Positions 39,242 to 47,207 of a DNA stretch of 64,000 bases are shown piece by piece. Origin of the DNA: a virus; the IMG/VR virus record IMGVR_UViG_3300043172_001415, positions 40,110 through 104,109 of that record. The stretch is one strand, 5' to 3'. How positions within the stretch are numbered: the first letter of the stretch is position 1; the number at the start of each line of letters is the position of its first letter. Both the position numbers and the translations under genes were made by a program. The notes beneath the pieces were generated by a model that saw only the letters and a list, made by a program, of their open reading frames with translations, was not told the origin of the DNA and searched no databases.

Positions 39242-39971
39242 GCATCCATTTGTTATAAACTTTTACAACACTTCTATAATCTGTAGTCACAGAATTTAAT
39301 TCTTCTGGATATTGTTTTAAGACCATGTGTATTTGATCCATATAACGATAACGTATAGTCCATATTAATTTTCTATTAGATAATAACAAATGACACATTC
39401 TTTCTAAAGTCATAAGATATGAATTTGTATATGTATCTAATAAACATACAACATTATTTTTTTGAATAGCCGAACTTTCAGTATCACAATTTTTTAATTT
39501 GTCAATCATATCATGTTTATGTACTTCTAATAACATTTTACGATCAAGTAATTCTTGTTCAAGTTTACTTAATAGAAATAAGCTTCTTTCATATGACATT
39601 CGTTTTAATGGATTTGATTTTAAATATAAAGCTAAAGCAATCCCGAATATGAATATTATACTGCCTGTTATTAAATAATTAAATGATGGTTCTTTATATT
39701 GATTTTGTATGACAACAATATCATCTTTCACATCTTTAATTAACTCATGAGTAAGTTTATCATTTTGTTTCTGTTCAGTTTTTGTAATAACTAAAGTATT
39801 ATTAATTTCAGTTAATTTATTATAAATGTTTGCTGTTACTTTAGTTTTTTCTGGACATGGTTTATTTATGTCACATTCACGAGTAATAAATGAAAAAACA
39901 CATATACCTAATGTACAAGATACGAGAAATATTATTGCCATAATTGCCGGATCTTTAAGTATTTGTTTCAT
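39231..39971 (-). CDS. Membrane protein with two TM segments (246 aa)
   Basis: A first membrane segment near residues 9-28 and a second near 100-120 (FNYLITGSIIFIFGIALALYL) enclose a helical loop that probably lies outside the membrane. The C-terminal ~120 residues are helical. First gene of the minus-strand run ending at 34676. No known family. Confidence 0.6.
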   Translation of the reverse strand: MKQILKDPAIMAIIFLVSCTLGICVFSFITRECDINKPCPEKTKVTANIYNKLTEINNTLVITKTEQKQNDKLTHELIKDVKDDIVVIQNQYKEPSFNYLITGSIIFIFGIALALYLKSNPLKRMSYERSLFLLSKLEQELLDRKMLLEVHKHDMIDKLKNCDTESSAIQKNNVVCLLDTYTNSYLMTLERMCHLLLSNRKLIWTIRYRYMDQIHMVLKQYPEELNSVTTDYRSVVKVYNKWMHGE

Positions 39972-40193
39972 AAATTAGTCCTTAGTTAAAGTATTATCAC
40001 CTATTCATTAAACGTAATATTAATATAATATTATAACAAATAAAAGGGTTTATATATGAATAATATATCAATTATCGATACTTGTAAAGATTTTATAACA
40101 AAAAAACTTTGAATGTTTAATTAACAAACACCCTTGAATAATATTGATTTATTTAATATACTATTAATATTATTAATTTAACTGAGAAACAAA

Positions 40194-40757
40194 ATGAATG
40201 GAAATAAAACAACACTAATATTTGGATCATTAATTGCTGTAGTGATTCTGGTTATTATTATCACAAGTATACCAACACGCAGAGCTGTAGTACATGTACC
40301 TGTTCAGCCGGTAACTGTACAGCAAGATTATTATGATCAAGGTCATATGAATGCTCAAGGAGTATATCAACAAGACTTTTATAGTAATCGTGGCTATTAC
40401 AGTCCACTTGGCGTGTTTATATTTGTAGGTAGTGTAGGATATAATTCAAGTTATCATACTGGTACAAGAGATCGTTATCCTACTCAAGATTCTTATCAAA
40501 AGAAACATCCAAATAAAAAAATTGTTAAAAAAACAAAGACAGTTACTAAAAAAACAACTACTAAAAAATCTGTTAAACCAACAGCTAAAAAACGAATTGA
40601 TTTAAAAAAGAAACCTGCAGCTAAAGCAAAATCAAATCGTATTAATCTTAAGAAAAAATCTAATAAAAGATTAAATCTTAAGAAGAAATCACCAAGTAGA
40701 ATGAATATCAGAAAATCATCTCCGAGTAGAAGTAAAAGTAAATCTAGAAGAAGATAA
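40194..40757 (+). CDS. Membrane-anchored protein with long basic tail
   Basis: 187 residues: a membrane segment at about 8-25, a Tyr/Gln/Gly-rich middle and a strongly basic last ~80 residues with repeats (NRINLKKKS, NKRLNLKKKS, PSRMNIRKSS, PSRSKSKSRRR). The tail could bind nucleic acid or envelope polyanions. The 222 bases upstream (39972-40193) are A/T-rich and look like a divergent promoter region. Confidence 0.65.
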   Translation: MNGNKTTLIFGSLIAVVILVIIITSIPTRRAVVHVPVQPVTVQQDYYDQGHMNAQGVYQQDFYSNRGYYSPLGVFIFVGSVGYNSSYHTGTRDRYPTQDSYQKKHPNKKIVKKTKTVTKKTTTKKSVKPTAKKRIDLKKKPAAKAKSNRINLKKKSNKRLNLKKKSPSRMNIRKSSPSRSKSKSRRR

Positions 40758-40763
40758 TATGGG

Positions 40764-40790
40764 TGAGAGTCGAAAGGCTCTCATTTTTTT
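40764..40790 (+). terminator. Rho-independent terminator
   Basis: TGAGAGTC-GAAA-GGCTCTCA followed by seven T. Confidence 0.85.
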
Positions 40791-41012
40791 ATGAAAACAA
40801 GAATATTAGAATTAAAATACCATAAGTATAGTGAATTCATTCCACAAACAAAACTTCTTTGGTGGTGGATGAATTGTTCTAAAATAAATAGTTTTAGTTT
40901 GTATGAAACAACAAAATTTTATACACATGAAGAAGCAGTGGAATATATTAATAATAGATTCCCTGCTTCTAAATATCATTATCCTATAGATATTACTAAA
41001 GAAAGAGCTTAA
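40791..41012 (+). CDS. MKTRI-family small protein 1
   Basis: 73 residues, MKTRILELKYHKYSEFIPQT..., with WWWMN and a C-terminal AVEYINNRFPASKYHYP. It shares its plan with proteins at 41983, 42227, 44050 and 44460 (basic MK.RI start, Y.PQ, tryptophan-rich middle, helix, K..YH). The 3' end overlaps the convergent gene at 41009. Confidence 0.6.
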   Translation: MKTRILELKYHKYSEFIPQTKLLWWWMNCSKINSFSLYETTKFYTHEEAVEYINNRFPASKYHYPIDITKERA

Positions 41013-41896
41013 TGCTCTTTCATCCATTGTTGTACATGCCATAACTGACCACAGCCACCGCCAATATCATCTTGTCCAGCCGGATCAAATACTCTTACAT
41101 TATAACCATCATTCAAAAAGTTCTGACTTACTTTAGTTAATAAATCCATATTCTTTTCACCTGCATCTTTCATAGTCTCATCTGCAGAACATATTACTGA
41201 GAATGTAAATCTGAATGCCAGGGGAGAAAAAAGATCTTTCAAAGATATAAAATCAGTGATATCTGAATTATGTTCGTGAACACAATAATTAATATAAACC
41301 GGTCTATTCGTTTTCATATGCCAAGTTAATCCAAGATCTCGAATCTCTCTCAGATTATATTTGTTCTTATATGGTATCAACATATTCCGTCTATAATCAC
41401 TGGATTCGTGGATTGAAAACTGAAGTCCAATTCTACTAAATGTTTGTGACATACCAATAAAATGACCATAATTCTCTTCATCTTTTTTTGGTGCAATTGT
41501 TGATACCAATAATTCAGCATTAACATAACAACTATTTAATCTCTCAAGCGCACTACTAAACTCATCATAATTTAAAAATGGTTCGCCCATAGACATAAAC
41601 ATTATTTGAAATCTTCTTCCATTACGACTTATATCTTTAATATCCATATCCGCTAAAATAATTTCAACTTGCTCAACAATTTCAAGCCTATTAAGATTAC
41701 GAATAAATTTCTTGCCGGTCCCACAAAATGTACATCCTACAGGACAGCCACTTTGGACCGATATGCATATCACTGTACGCTCATAAAAATCTTCATATTT
41801 ATATAGTACCGCTTCAGCTATTGCGTCACCAAAATCAAATACATACTTCCAGACATTCCCTTCTGAACTATCATACCGTTTAAATGTTGTTTTCAT
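41009..41896 (-). CDS. Radical SAM RNA methyltransferase, RlmN-like
   Basis: 295 residues. SGCPVGCTFCGTG is the CX3CX2C iron-sulfur motif; FMSMGEPFLNYDEF is the GEP motif; DIGGGCGQLWH near the C-terminus supplies the methyl-carrying Cys typical of RlmN/Cfr. RlmN methylates adenosine in 23S rRNA and some tRNAs. It is shorter than cellular RlmN (about 380) and lacks the N-terminal accessory domain, so substrate choice may differ. RBS ACGGAGTTAAT on the minus strand. Confidence 0.88.
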   Translation of the reverse strand: MKTTFKRYDSSEGNVWKYVFDFGDAIAEAVLYKYEDFYERTVICISVQSGCPVGCTFCGTGKKFIRNLNRLEIVEQVEIILADMDIKDISRNGRRFQIMFMSMGEPFLNYDEFSSALERLNSCYVNAELLVSTIAPKKDEENYGHFIGMSQTFSRIGLQFSIHESSDYRRNMLIPYKNKYNLREIRDLGLTWHMKTNRPVYINYCVHEHNSDITDFISLKDLFSPLAFRFTFSVICSADETMKDAGEKNMDLLTKVSQNFLNDGYNVRVFDPAGQDDIGGGCGQLWHVQQWMKEH

Positions 41897-41936
41897 ATTA
41901 ACTCCGTTTAATTATATTAAGAGTATATAAAAATTA

Positions 41937-41965
41937 TTGACACCTGTGTATAAAAATTATATACT
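41937..41965 (+). promoter_or_regulatory. Promoter with ACTTTAGTT at -10
   Basis: TTGACA (41937-41942), 17 bases, TATACT (41960-41965) continuing TTAGTT. Only about 17 bases separate it from the start codon at 41983, giving a very short leader. Confidence 0.65.
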
Positions 41966-41982
41966 TTAGTTATGGAGTTAAT

Positions 41983-42237
41983 ATGAAAACAAGAATAAAA
42001 GAATCAATTGTTAAAGGTAAAAGTAGTTTCTACCCTCAGTATGCAGATTTAAGTGGATGGGTTTGTTTTACAAAAACGGATCAAATTATGTCATCATCAC
42101 CTACATTCCCACAGATGCAACCTATTAAAAGAAATATATCCTTCCAATCAATAAAAGATGCTAGAACATTCATACAAGAAAAAATTGATAGTATTCCTGT
42201 TGTAAAATATCATGATGAGACAGACCATGAAGTATAG
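41983..42237 (+). CDS. MKTRI-family small protein 2
   Basis: 84 residues: MKTRIKESIVKGKSSFYPQY, central W, KDARTFIQEKIDSIPVVKYHDE. Overlaps the next paralogue's start. Confidence 0.65.
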   Translation: MKTRIKESIVKGKSSFYPQYADLSGWVCFTKTDQIMSSSPTFPQMQPIKRNISFQSIKDARTFIQEKIDSIPVVKYHDETDHEV

Positions 42238-42526
42238 AATTAAAGAAGTTAAGAAGAACGGTAAGAGTAAGTTTTACCCACAACATTTATTCCGATTGTT
42301 TTGGATATTTCCAATGTGGTGGACGTATGATAGACATACACATCCTGAATGTAGTGATGAAATATATTTCTACGATATTGATGAAGCACGTAGATTTTTA
42401 GGCCGACACAGCCAAGTAACTACAATCAAATATCATGATTACATATATGATGAACATCCAGGTAAGAAAATTCAACAATTAACAGAAGAGTTTTTCTTTG
42501 AAAAAGACGGATTGGATAAAAACTGA
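42227..42526 (+). CDS. MKTRI-family small protein 3
   Basis: 99 residues from ATG 42227: MKYRIKEVKKNGKSKFYPQH, tryptophan-rich segment LFWIFPMWW, DEARRFLGR, TIKYHDY. Adjacent duplicate of the preceding gene. Confidence 0.65.
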   Translation: MKYRIKEVKKNGKSKFYPQHLFRLFWIFPMWWTYDRHTHPECSDEIYFYDIDEARRFLGRHSQVTTIKYHDYIYDEHPGKKIQQLTEEFFFEKDGLDKN

Positions 42527-42725
42527 AGTACAAGTACCTCCTGAAAAACATCCCTATGTATTAGCTATACATAAAGGAACACAGAAAATACTGTGTTATA
42601 ATGACCATCATAAATGTTGGGATGATGAAGAAGGAGATGATTATTTCTGTGATACTAAAGATGTAGAATGGTGGATGCCATTACCTGATTACCCAGAAAT
42701 TTTTCTCAAGAGGATGATAAAATGA
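42498..42725 (+). CDS. DUF551-like protein
   Basis: 75 residues, probably TTG 42498. DWIKTEVQVPPEKHPYVLAI at the start and DVEWWMPLPDYPE at the end match the DUF551 pattern (WI.....P.....VL, then W.PLP). A second DUF551-like gene is at 63060. Overlaps both neighbours. Confidence 0.7.
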   Translation: MKKTDWIKTEVQVPPEKHPYVLAIHKGTQKILCYNDHHKCWDDEEGDDYFCDTKDVEWWMPLPDYPEIFLKRMIK

Positions 42726-43825
42726 AATTAAAACCACATAAAGTATTTGCTGAATACATAGAACCAAAAACAATGAATCAATTTTATGATGCAATGAAAT
42801 GTGATTTTGTTGTACGTGGCGCATTGATGCCTGATGCACATTTGGGCTATTCTATACCCATAGGAGCCGTTGTAGCCACTGATGGACATATTGTCCCTGC
42901 ATGGGTTGGTTATGATATTGGCTGCGGTGTAGGTGCCTTAAAAACCACTTTTAAAAAGAGCGATATTGTAGATCAAACTGAAAAGATTTTTAATGGTATC
43001 TATAGAGCAATTCCTACCGGAATGAATCGTAATGATCATTCAAGTACATGGAAAGAAGCTGAAGCAATTGAATGTACAAAAACATGTCGAGAAAATTTTG
43101 ATATTAATGGATTAAAACAATTGGGTTCCCTGGGAAGTGGAAATCATTTTATCGAAATAGGATATGATGAGAATGATGATATCTGGATTATTATTCATTC
43201 AGGATCTAGAAATCTTGGTCATAAAACTGCTACACATTATATGAAACTTGCTTCAAATTCTAATAAAGCAAGAGAAGGAAATTATTCTTTAGAAGTTACT
43301 TCAGTTGAAGGTGAAAATTATATAATGGATCTTAATTTCTGTCTTGAGTTTGCTCTTCGTAATAGAGAGATAATGCTTGAAAGAGTTGTAAGAGAGATTA
43401 AACATTATTGTGAAGGTGGTGCAAATTTCAGATCATTGATTAATAGAAATCATAATCATGCAACATTTAAAGATGGTTTGTGGATTCATAGAAAAGGTGC
43501 AACACATGCTGAAGCAGGTATGGAAGGTGTGATACCTGGGAATATGAGAGATGGGTCTTTTATTGTTGAAGGTAAAGGAAATCCAGATTCTCTTTATTCA
43601 TCTTCCCATGGTGCCGGTAGAATTCTTAGCAGAAGACAAGCAAAAGAAAATATATCATTAGATGATTTTAAAGAATCTATGGTAGGTATTAAAGCAAAAG
43701 TTATTCAAGGAACAATTGATGAATCACCATTTGCATATAAAGATATTTTCCATGTAATGAAAGAACAGGAAGAATTGGTTGAAGTAAAACATCGAGTTAT
43801 TCCATTAATAAACATAAAGGCTTAA
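42722..43825 (+). CDS. rtcB: RtcB RNA ligase
   Basis: 367 residues, slightly shorter than cellular RtcB (about 400-480). Motifs present: PDAHLGYSIPIGAV, GYDIGCGVGALKT (metal Cys), GSLGSGNHFIEIG, HSGSRNLGHK, NHNHATF, WIHRKGATHA and SHGAGRILSR near the C-terminal guanylated His region. RtcB joins RNA 2',3'-cyclic phosphate ends to 5'-OH ends using GTP and Mn2+. In Salmonella, rtcB neighbours rsr and the Y RNAs; here they share a genome but lie 19 kb apart. Start overlaps the upstream stop (ATGA). Confidence 0.95.
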   Translation: MKLKPHKVFAEYIEPKTMNQFYDAMKCDFVVRGALMPDAHLGYSIPIGAVVATDGHIVPAWVGYDIGCGVGALKTTFKKSDIVDQTEKIFNGIYRAIPTGMNRNDHSSTWKEAEAIECTKTCRENFDINGLKQLGSLGSGNHFIEIGYDENDDIWIIIHSGSRNLGHKTATHYMKLASNSNKAREGNYSLEVTSVEGENYIMDLNFCLEFALRNREIMLERVVREIKHYCEGGANFRSLINRNHNHATFKDGLWIHRKGATHAEAGMEGVIPGNMRDGSFIVEGKGNPDSLYSSSHGAGRILSRRQAKENISLDDFKESMVGIKAKVIQGTIDESPFAYKDIFHVMKEQEELVEVKHRVIPLINIKA

Positions 43826-43826
43826 A

Positions 43827-43952
43827 ATGGCAAAGATGAAAAAACGTTGGGCTTGGATCTCATTAGAAATAGGAAATTTTCGATTGAAATTCAATTGGGT
43901 TTTCCTGGTAACTTGTTTAATAGTGTTCAGAGTAATCTGGTACTTTATATAA
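43827..43952 (+). CDS. Basic single-TM protein (41 aa)
   Basis: MAKMKKRWAWISLEIGNFRL then KFNWVFLVTCLIVFRVIWYFI: basic start and a hydrophobic C-terminal segment. Begins one base after the rtcB stop; no clear RBS. Confidence 0.45.
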   Translation: MAKMKKRWAWISLEIGNFRLKFNWVFLVTCLIVFRVIWYFI

Positions 43953-43963
43953 ATATAATTAAT

Positions 43964-44036
43964 AGGTGTGTAGCTCAATTGGCAGAGCACTGGATTCCAA
44001 ATCCAACGGTTACGGGTTCGATGCCTGTCACACCTG
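43964..44036 (+). tRNA. tRNA-Trp (CCA), copy 1
   Basis: Perfect acceptor AGGTGTG/CACACCT, anticodon loop TTCCAAA on CTGGA/TCCAA, T loop TTCGATG. Confidence 0.9.
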
Positions 44037-44049
44037 CTTAGGAGTTAAA

Positions 44050-44364
44050 ATGAAATATAGAATAATTGTAAAAGTAAATGACGATGGAGAAGTATATTAT
44101 CGTTCTGAAATGAAAAGCTTTATATGTTGGTACGATGTTCCCGTGTCATTTAATTCATTTGTAGATAACCGTAATATTAAAAGTGTCACAAATAATATAC
44201 TAAATGACTTTAAGGTAAGACGCAAGAGATTTTTGATAGAAGGCCAACAACCAATTGAAATAAATATTGTTCCTATGAGATTTGACAAAAGACCTAAGGT
44301 AGATCTTGACAAAGATAGAAAAATAGAGAACGTAGACTTTGCCCCAATCACAATAGAATATTAA
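44050..44364 (+). CDS. MKTRI-family small protein 4
   Basis: 104 residues from ATG 44050 (AGGAGTTAAA). MKYRIIVKVNDDGEVYYRSE, then SFICWYDVPVS and a basic middle. Flanked by two tRNA-Trp genes. Confidence 0.62.
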   Translation: MKYRIIVKVNDDGEVYYRSEMKSFICWYDVPVSFNSFVDNRNIKSVTNNILNDFKVRRKRFLIEGQQPIEINIVPMRFDKRPKVDLDKDRKIENVDFAPITIEY

Positions 44365-44370
44365 TATTAT

Positions 44371-44445
44371 AGACGTGTAGTTCAAACGGTAGAACACTGA
44401 TCTCCAAAATCAGCGCTAGTGAGGGTTCGATTCCTTCCACGTCTG
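44371..44445 (+). tRNA. tRNA-Trp (CCA), copy 2
   Basis: Acceptor AGACGTG/CACGTCT perfect, anticodon loop CTCCAAA on CTGAT/ATCAG, T arm GAGGG/CCTTC. Distinct sequence from copy 1; the variable region is slightly long. Confidence 0.85.
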
Positions 44446-44459
44446 CTTAAGGATTTAAA

Positions 44460-44744
44460 ATGAAATATAGAATTATTATTAAATTAGATGCCATGGCAAA
44501 TAAACAGTATATACCTCAATATAAAACTTTTTTATTTTGGCATATTTATAAAGATTCTTATGATGATACAAAATCATGTTATAGTTTAGATTATTGTGAA
44601 AGATTTTTAATTGGTAAATATCAAGAATATTTGAAACGCAAACACTTCAAAAAACAAGTTATTGAAGTTTTTATAGAAGAAGTAGCAACTAAAGTAACGG
44701 AACCGGAAGAACCTACTTTGACTGCAGTACATTTAAAATGTTAA
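44460..44744 (+). CDS. MKTRI-family small protein 5
   Basis: 94 residues: MKYRIIIKLDAMANKQYIPQY, FLFWHIY, CERFLIGKYQEYLKR. RBS AAGGATTTAAA, the same short intergenic layout as copy 4. Confidence 0.62.
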   Translation: MKYRIIIKLDAMANKQYIPQYKTFLFWHIYKDSYDDTKSCYSLDYCERFLIGKYQEYLKRKHFKKQVIEVFIEEVATKVTEPEEPTLTAVHLKC

Positions 44745-44748
44745 AAAC

Positions 44749-44770
44749 ATGTTATATGTCGTTATAACAT
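44749..44770. terminator. Hairpin between convergent genes
   Basis: ATGTTATA-N6-TATAACAT, perfect arms, A-rich on both sides; probably a weak bidirectional terminator. Confidence 0.5.
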
Positions 44771-45148
44771 TAAAGGATCTGCAAGATTATCTTCAATGAT
44801 AACTTGTTTAATAATCATATAATAGACATTCCTGGCTAAAGCACCTAAATCGATAAAGTCCGGCCTCATTTCATTGAGGTCTCGAACTTCAGGTATGGCA
44901 CAGAATATATCTTCATTTACAATATTCCTTAATTTCTCACAAGTAAATTTTATTGGTTCTTTAGGATTTTTAAAGTGTACAAAATATAAGAAATCCATAT
45001 AAGCAATTAAAGCTTCATTATTTTCAAGTATAGCATTTGGGTTTTGAACAGCTATATAATAAGCTAAAGCACCTTTAAAATCACTTGGCATAAGAAAGAA
45101 TTGAATATTCTTATACTGCTCTGAAACCATTTGATTTGTAAGTTTCAT
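44762..45148 (-). CDS. Hypothetical protein (128 aa)
   Basis: Helical soluble protein (LNEMRPDFIDLGALARNVYYM). Coupled to the following minus-strand gene at 45149. No known domain. Confidence 0.6.
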   Translation of the reverse strand: MKLTNQMVSEQYKNIQFFLMPSDFKGALAYYIAVQNPNAILENNEALIAYMDFLYFVHFKNPKEPIKFTCEKLRNIVNEDIFCAIPEVRDLNEMRPDFIDLGALARNVYYMIIKQVIIEDNLADPLML

Positions 45149-45334
45149 TTAAACAGCTAAAGCGAGATCTATCATTTTAAATGATTTATTTATTTCTGTT
45201 AGCCATTTATTTTTTAGAGCTGAATTATAAGCTCCTCTAAATAAGTTGTGGAATTCTGCGAGAGATTCACATACATTTGCAGCATTCAATACATTTTGTT
45301 TATCGTTATAAAATCCAGAGGGTTTTCTTTTCAT
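45149..45334 (-). CDS. Hypothetical protein (61 aa)
   Basis: ATG 45334 with TTGGAGAAAACT upstream on the minus strand. Small helical protein; function unknown. Confidence 0.58.
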   Translation of the reverse strand: MKRKPSGFYNDKQNVLNAANVCESLAEFHNLFRGAYNSALKNKWLTEINKSFKMIDLALAV

Positions 45335-45401
45335 AGTTTTCTCCAACTAAAGTAAGTTATACTTAAGTATATAAAAAATATTAACTAAAGTCAATTAAAT
45401 A

Positions 45402-45430
45402 ATGACAAGTACATAAAAATTAGTTACTTT
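45402..45430 (+). promoter_or_regulatory. Promoter with ACTTTAGTT at -10
   Basis: ATGACA (45402-45407), 17 bases, TACTTT (45425-45430) within ACTTTAGTT; gene 45451 follows AAAGGAG. Two further AACTAAAGT copies upstream (45346, 45383) lie toward the divergent gene. Confidence 0.6.
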
Positions 45431-45450
45431 AGTTAATAAAGGAGTAAATT

Positions 45451-45666
45451 ATGGAAAAGGTAGTTGGATTTATAATTACAATGGTAATTGTTGCAGGAAT
45501 GTTATTATTGTTTGCATTTCCTACAATGTGGACATGGAATAGTGTTATGCCTGAAGTTTTCGGTTTACCAGTTTTGAAATATTGGCAGATGGTATCTCTA
45601 CAAGTATTAGTTGCATTGATGCTTCCTAATGCAACAACTAAAATTACTGATGCAATAAACAAGTGA
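45451..45666 (+). CDS. Two-TM small protein (71 aa)
   Basis: Hydrophobic residues 5-25 and 40-60. RBS AAAGGAGTAAATT. Its stop overlaps the next ATG. Confidence 0.6.
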   Translation: MEKVVGFIITMVIVAGMLLLFAFPTMWTWNSVMPEVFGLPVLKYWQMVSLQVLVALMLPNATTKITDAINK

Positions 45667-46025
45667 TGGGAATTGAAGTAAAGGATGAGCTTTTGAATTT
45701 GGTTGATTATATTGTTGCTCAGGAGAAGAATCAAGTTGTGTTGGATCATACTTTATTGAGAAATGAAGTTATGAGTATTTTAATTGATCTGAAGAGTCAG
45801 GAAGAAACGGACAAATATGTTAAAAGCAAAACCATTCCTGGTATTGATTATGAGCTTGAAGAGTTGTTAACTGAAGTAATGTCAGAATATGCATCTTCTA
45901 TTAATTCTGTAAATTGTTCCAAATGTATTTCTGAAGATGATTTTCCGGTAGTGGTTCGGGTGATGTCAGAAAGAATACATTCGAGAGCTGTACAGCATGA
46001 ATCTTTTAATCGGAGTAAGAAATGA
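45666..46025 (+). CDS. Hypothetical protein (119 aa)
   Basis: ATG 45666 overlaps the previous TGA. Helical with CSKC in the C-terminal third. Coupled to the next gene by ATGA. Confidence 0.58.
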   Translation: MGIEVKDELLNLVDYIVAQEKNQVVLDHTLLRNEVMSILIDLKSQEETDKYVKSKTIPGIDYELEELLTEVMSEYASSINSVNCSKCISEDDFPVVVRVMSERIHSRAVQHESFNRSKK

Positions 46026-46225
46026 TAAAAACAGAATATAATGATTTTAAAGCTGTAATAGAATTACGAAAACTTTACATGGACATAATTGCAGAAACGC
46101 ATATGTCTATGGATTGTGGAAGTTCTACTAATCTGGGAAGTTGTCTCAAAAAGATCCACGAGTGTGAAAAATATCTTGAAGAAGTTGATATGAAAATACA
46201 TTCTTATCATGTCAAATTGACTTGA
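46022..46225 (+). CDS. Hypothetical helical protein (67 aa)
   Basis: Short helical protein with three internal cysteines; last of a three-gene overlapping set. No known domain. Confidence 0.55.
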   Translation: MIKTEYNDFKAVIELRKLYMDIIAETHMSMDCGSSTNLGSCLKKIHECEKYLEEVDMKIHSYHVKLT

Positions 46226-46250
46226 CAAATTAATAAAAATGGATTACTTT
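46222..46250 (+). promoter_or_regulatory. Promoter with ACTTTAGTT at -10
   Basis: TTGACA (46222-46227), 17 bases, TACTTT (46245-46250) in ACTTTAGTT, upstream of the small gene 46274. Confidence 0.6.
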
Positions 46251-46273
46251 AGTTTTTTAATGTAGAGAATATT

Positions 46274-46360
46274 ATGTTAGGTGATTGTTATACATGTAGA
46301 CACAATGGCACTTCAGTTTGTGCCTCTTGTCGTTGTCATATAAATTATGAGGAAAACTAA
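46274..46360 (+). CDS. Zinc-knuckle microprotein (28 aa)
   Basis: MLGDCYTCRHNGTSVCASCR then CHINYEEN: two CxxC pairs plus an extra Cys and His. Overlaps the next gene. Start context AGAGAATATT. Plausible but short. Confidence 0.5.
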   Translation: MLGDCYTCRHNGTSVCASCRCHINYEEN

Positions 46361-46727
46361 AGTGGATATAGAACATATAAATCATATGATCAAATTTTTA
46401 GGTGAAGAAATAAGTTCTTTTAAACATATTAAAAATCCTGAAACTCATATTCATACTGCTGCTATCTGTGAGGCAAGATCATTATTTACAGAGTTGAAAG
46501 GTAAATATTATGCAACGAAACCTGAAGAACCAGAAGATATAAAATTGTTGGATGTTACTTCAGTTGATTCAAAAGATGATGGAGTTTCTTCTCAAAATGT
46601 AGTTACAACCATCGTAACTACAAATAATAGAATATTTCGCAAAGACTCTGGTTATGATTGGTATCAGATTGTTTCACCACTCGATGAAATAGATGAAGAT
46701 TTAATGAGAGCTACAAATTTATTATGA
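46347..46727 (+). CDS. Hypothetical protein (126 aa)
   Basis: Start ATG 46347 within the end of the microprotein gene, with GAGG at the start itself. N-terminal helix, Asp/Ser-rich linker, then a short C-terminal domain. The first codons contain AACTAAAGT. Confidence 0.55.
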   Translation: MRKTKVDIEHINHMIKFLGEEISSFKHIKNPETHIHTAAICEARSLFTELKGKYYATKPEEPEDIKLLDVTSVDSKDDGVSSQNVVTTIVTTNNRIFRKDSGYDWYQIVSPLDEIDEDLMRATNLL

Positions 46728-46870
46728 TTGAAAAGATGACATTAGAAGATTACATATTTAATGAAGAAGCATCAAGTTTCGAAGAATTTGAATTAAAGAT
46801 GTTATTTACTGAACGGAAAGAATATCCAATAGAAAATGTTGAAATGATTTGTATTCCATTGACAAACTAA
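46724..46870 (+). CDS. Hypothetical acidic protein (48 aa)
   Basis: MIEKMTLEDYIFNEEASSFE...; ATG overlaps the previous TGA. Its last codons form part of the promoter at 46859. Confidence 0.5.
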   Translation: MIEKMTLEDYIFNEEASSFEEFELKMLFTERKEYPIENVEMICIPLTN

Positions 46871-46887
46871 AGTACTTTAGTTATATT
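46859..46887 (+). promoter_or_regulatory. Promoter with perfect 18-bp palindrome in spacer
   Basis: TTGACA (46859-46864), spacer AACTAAAGTACTTTAGT, TATATT (46882-46887). AACTAAAGT and ACTTTAGTT meet head to head as a perfect inverted repeat (46865-46882) exactly between -35 and -10: an operator-like layout. Confidence 0.7.
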
Positions 46888-46915
46888 ATTACTTAGATAT
46901 AACATTTGGTATACT

Positions 46916-47203
46916 ATGATTGGTAAGATTGGTAAGAAAGATCAAGCAGAGATTCAACGATTATTTAAAAAATGTGTCAGATATACTAAACAATCTGAAT
47001 TAGAAATAATGAGTTGGCAGTTAGCCAATGAGATTCTTAAATATGATATTGTTGATATGGTAGATTTAGCTGAATCCGAAGTTGAGAAATATTATTTGAT
47101 ATTTAATTGTCAAAACCTTGTTGATAATGAAATCAGATTACGTGAAGATAAAAAAGACATTCGTGCCTGTATGCATAAGTTAAAAGGTATGTTGAATTTA
47201 TAA
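46916..47203 (+). CDS. Hypothetical helical protein (95 aa)
   Basis: First gene after the palindromic promoter; helical with conserved-looking tryptophan and cysteines. No known domain. Confidence 0.55.
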   Translation: MIGKIGKKDQAEIQRLFKKCVRYTKQSELEIMSWQLANEILKYDIVDMVDLAESEVEKYYLIFNCQNLVDNEIRLREDKKDIRACMHKLKGMLNL

Positions 47204-47207
47204 TCCT

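Noticed and set aside
40066-40113. Tiny ORF encoding about 18 residues (MNNISIIDTCKD...)
   Set aside because: Very short, in an A/T-rich promoter region, no homology or coupling to support translation.
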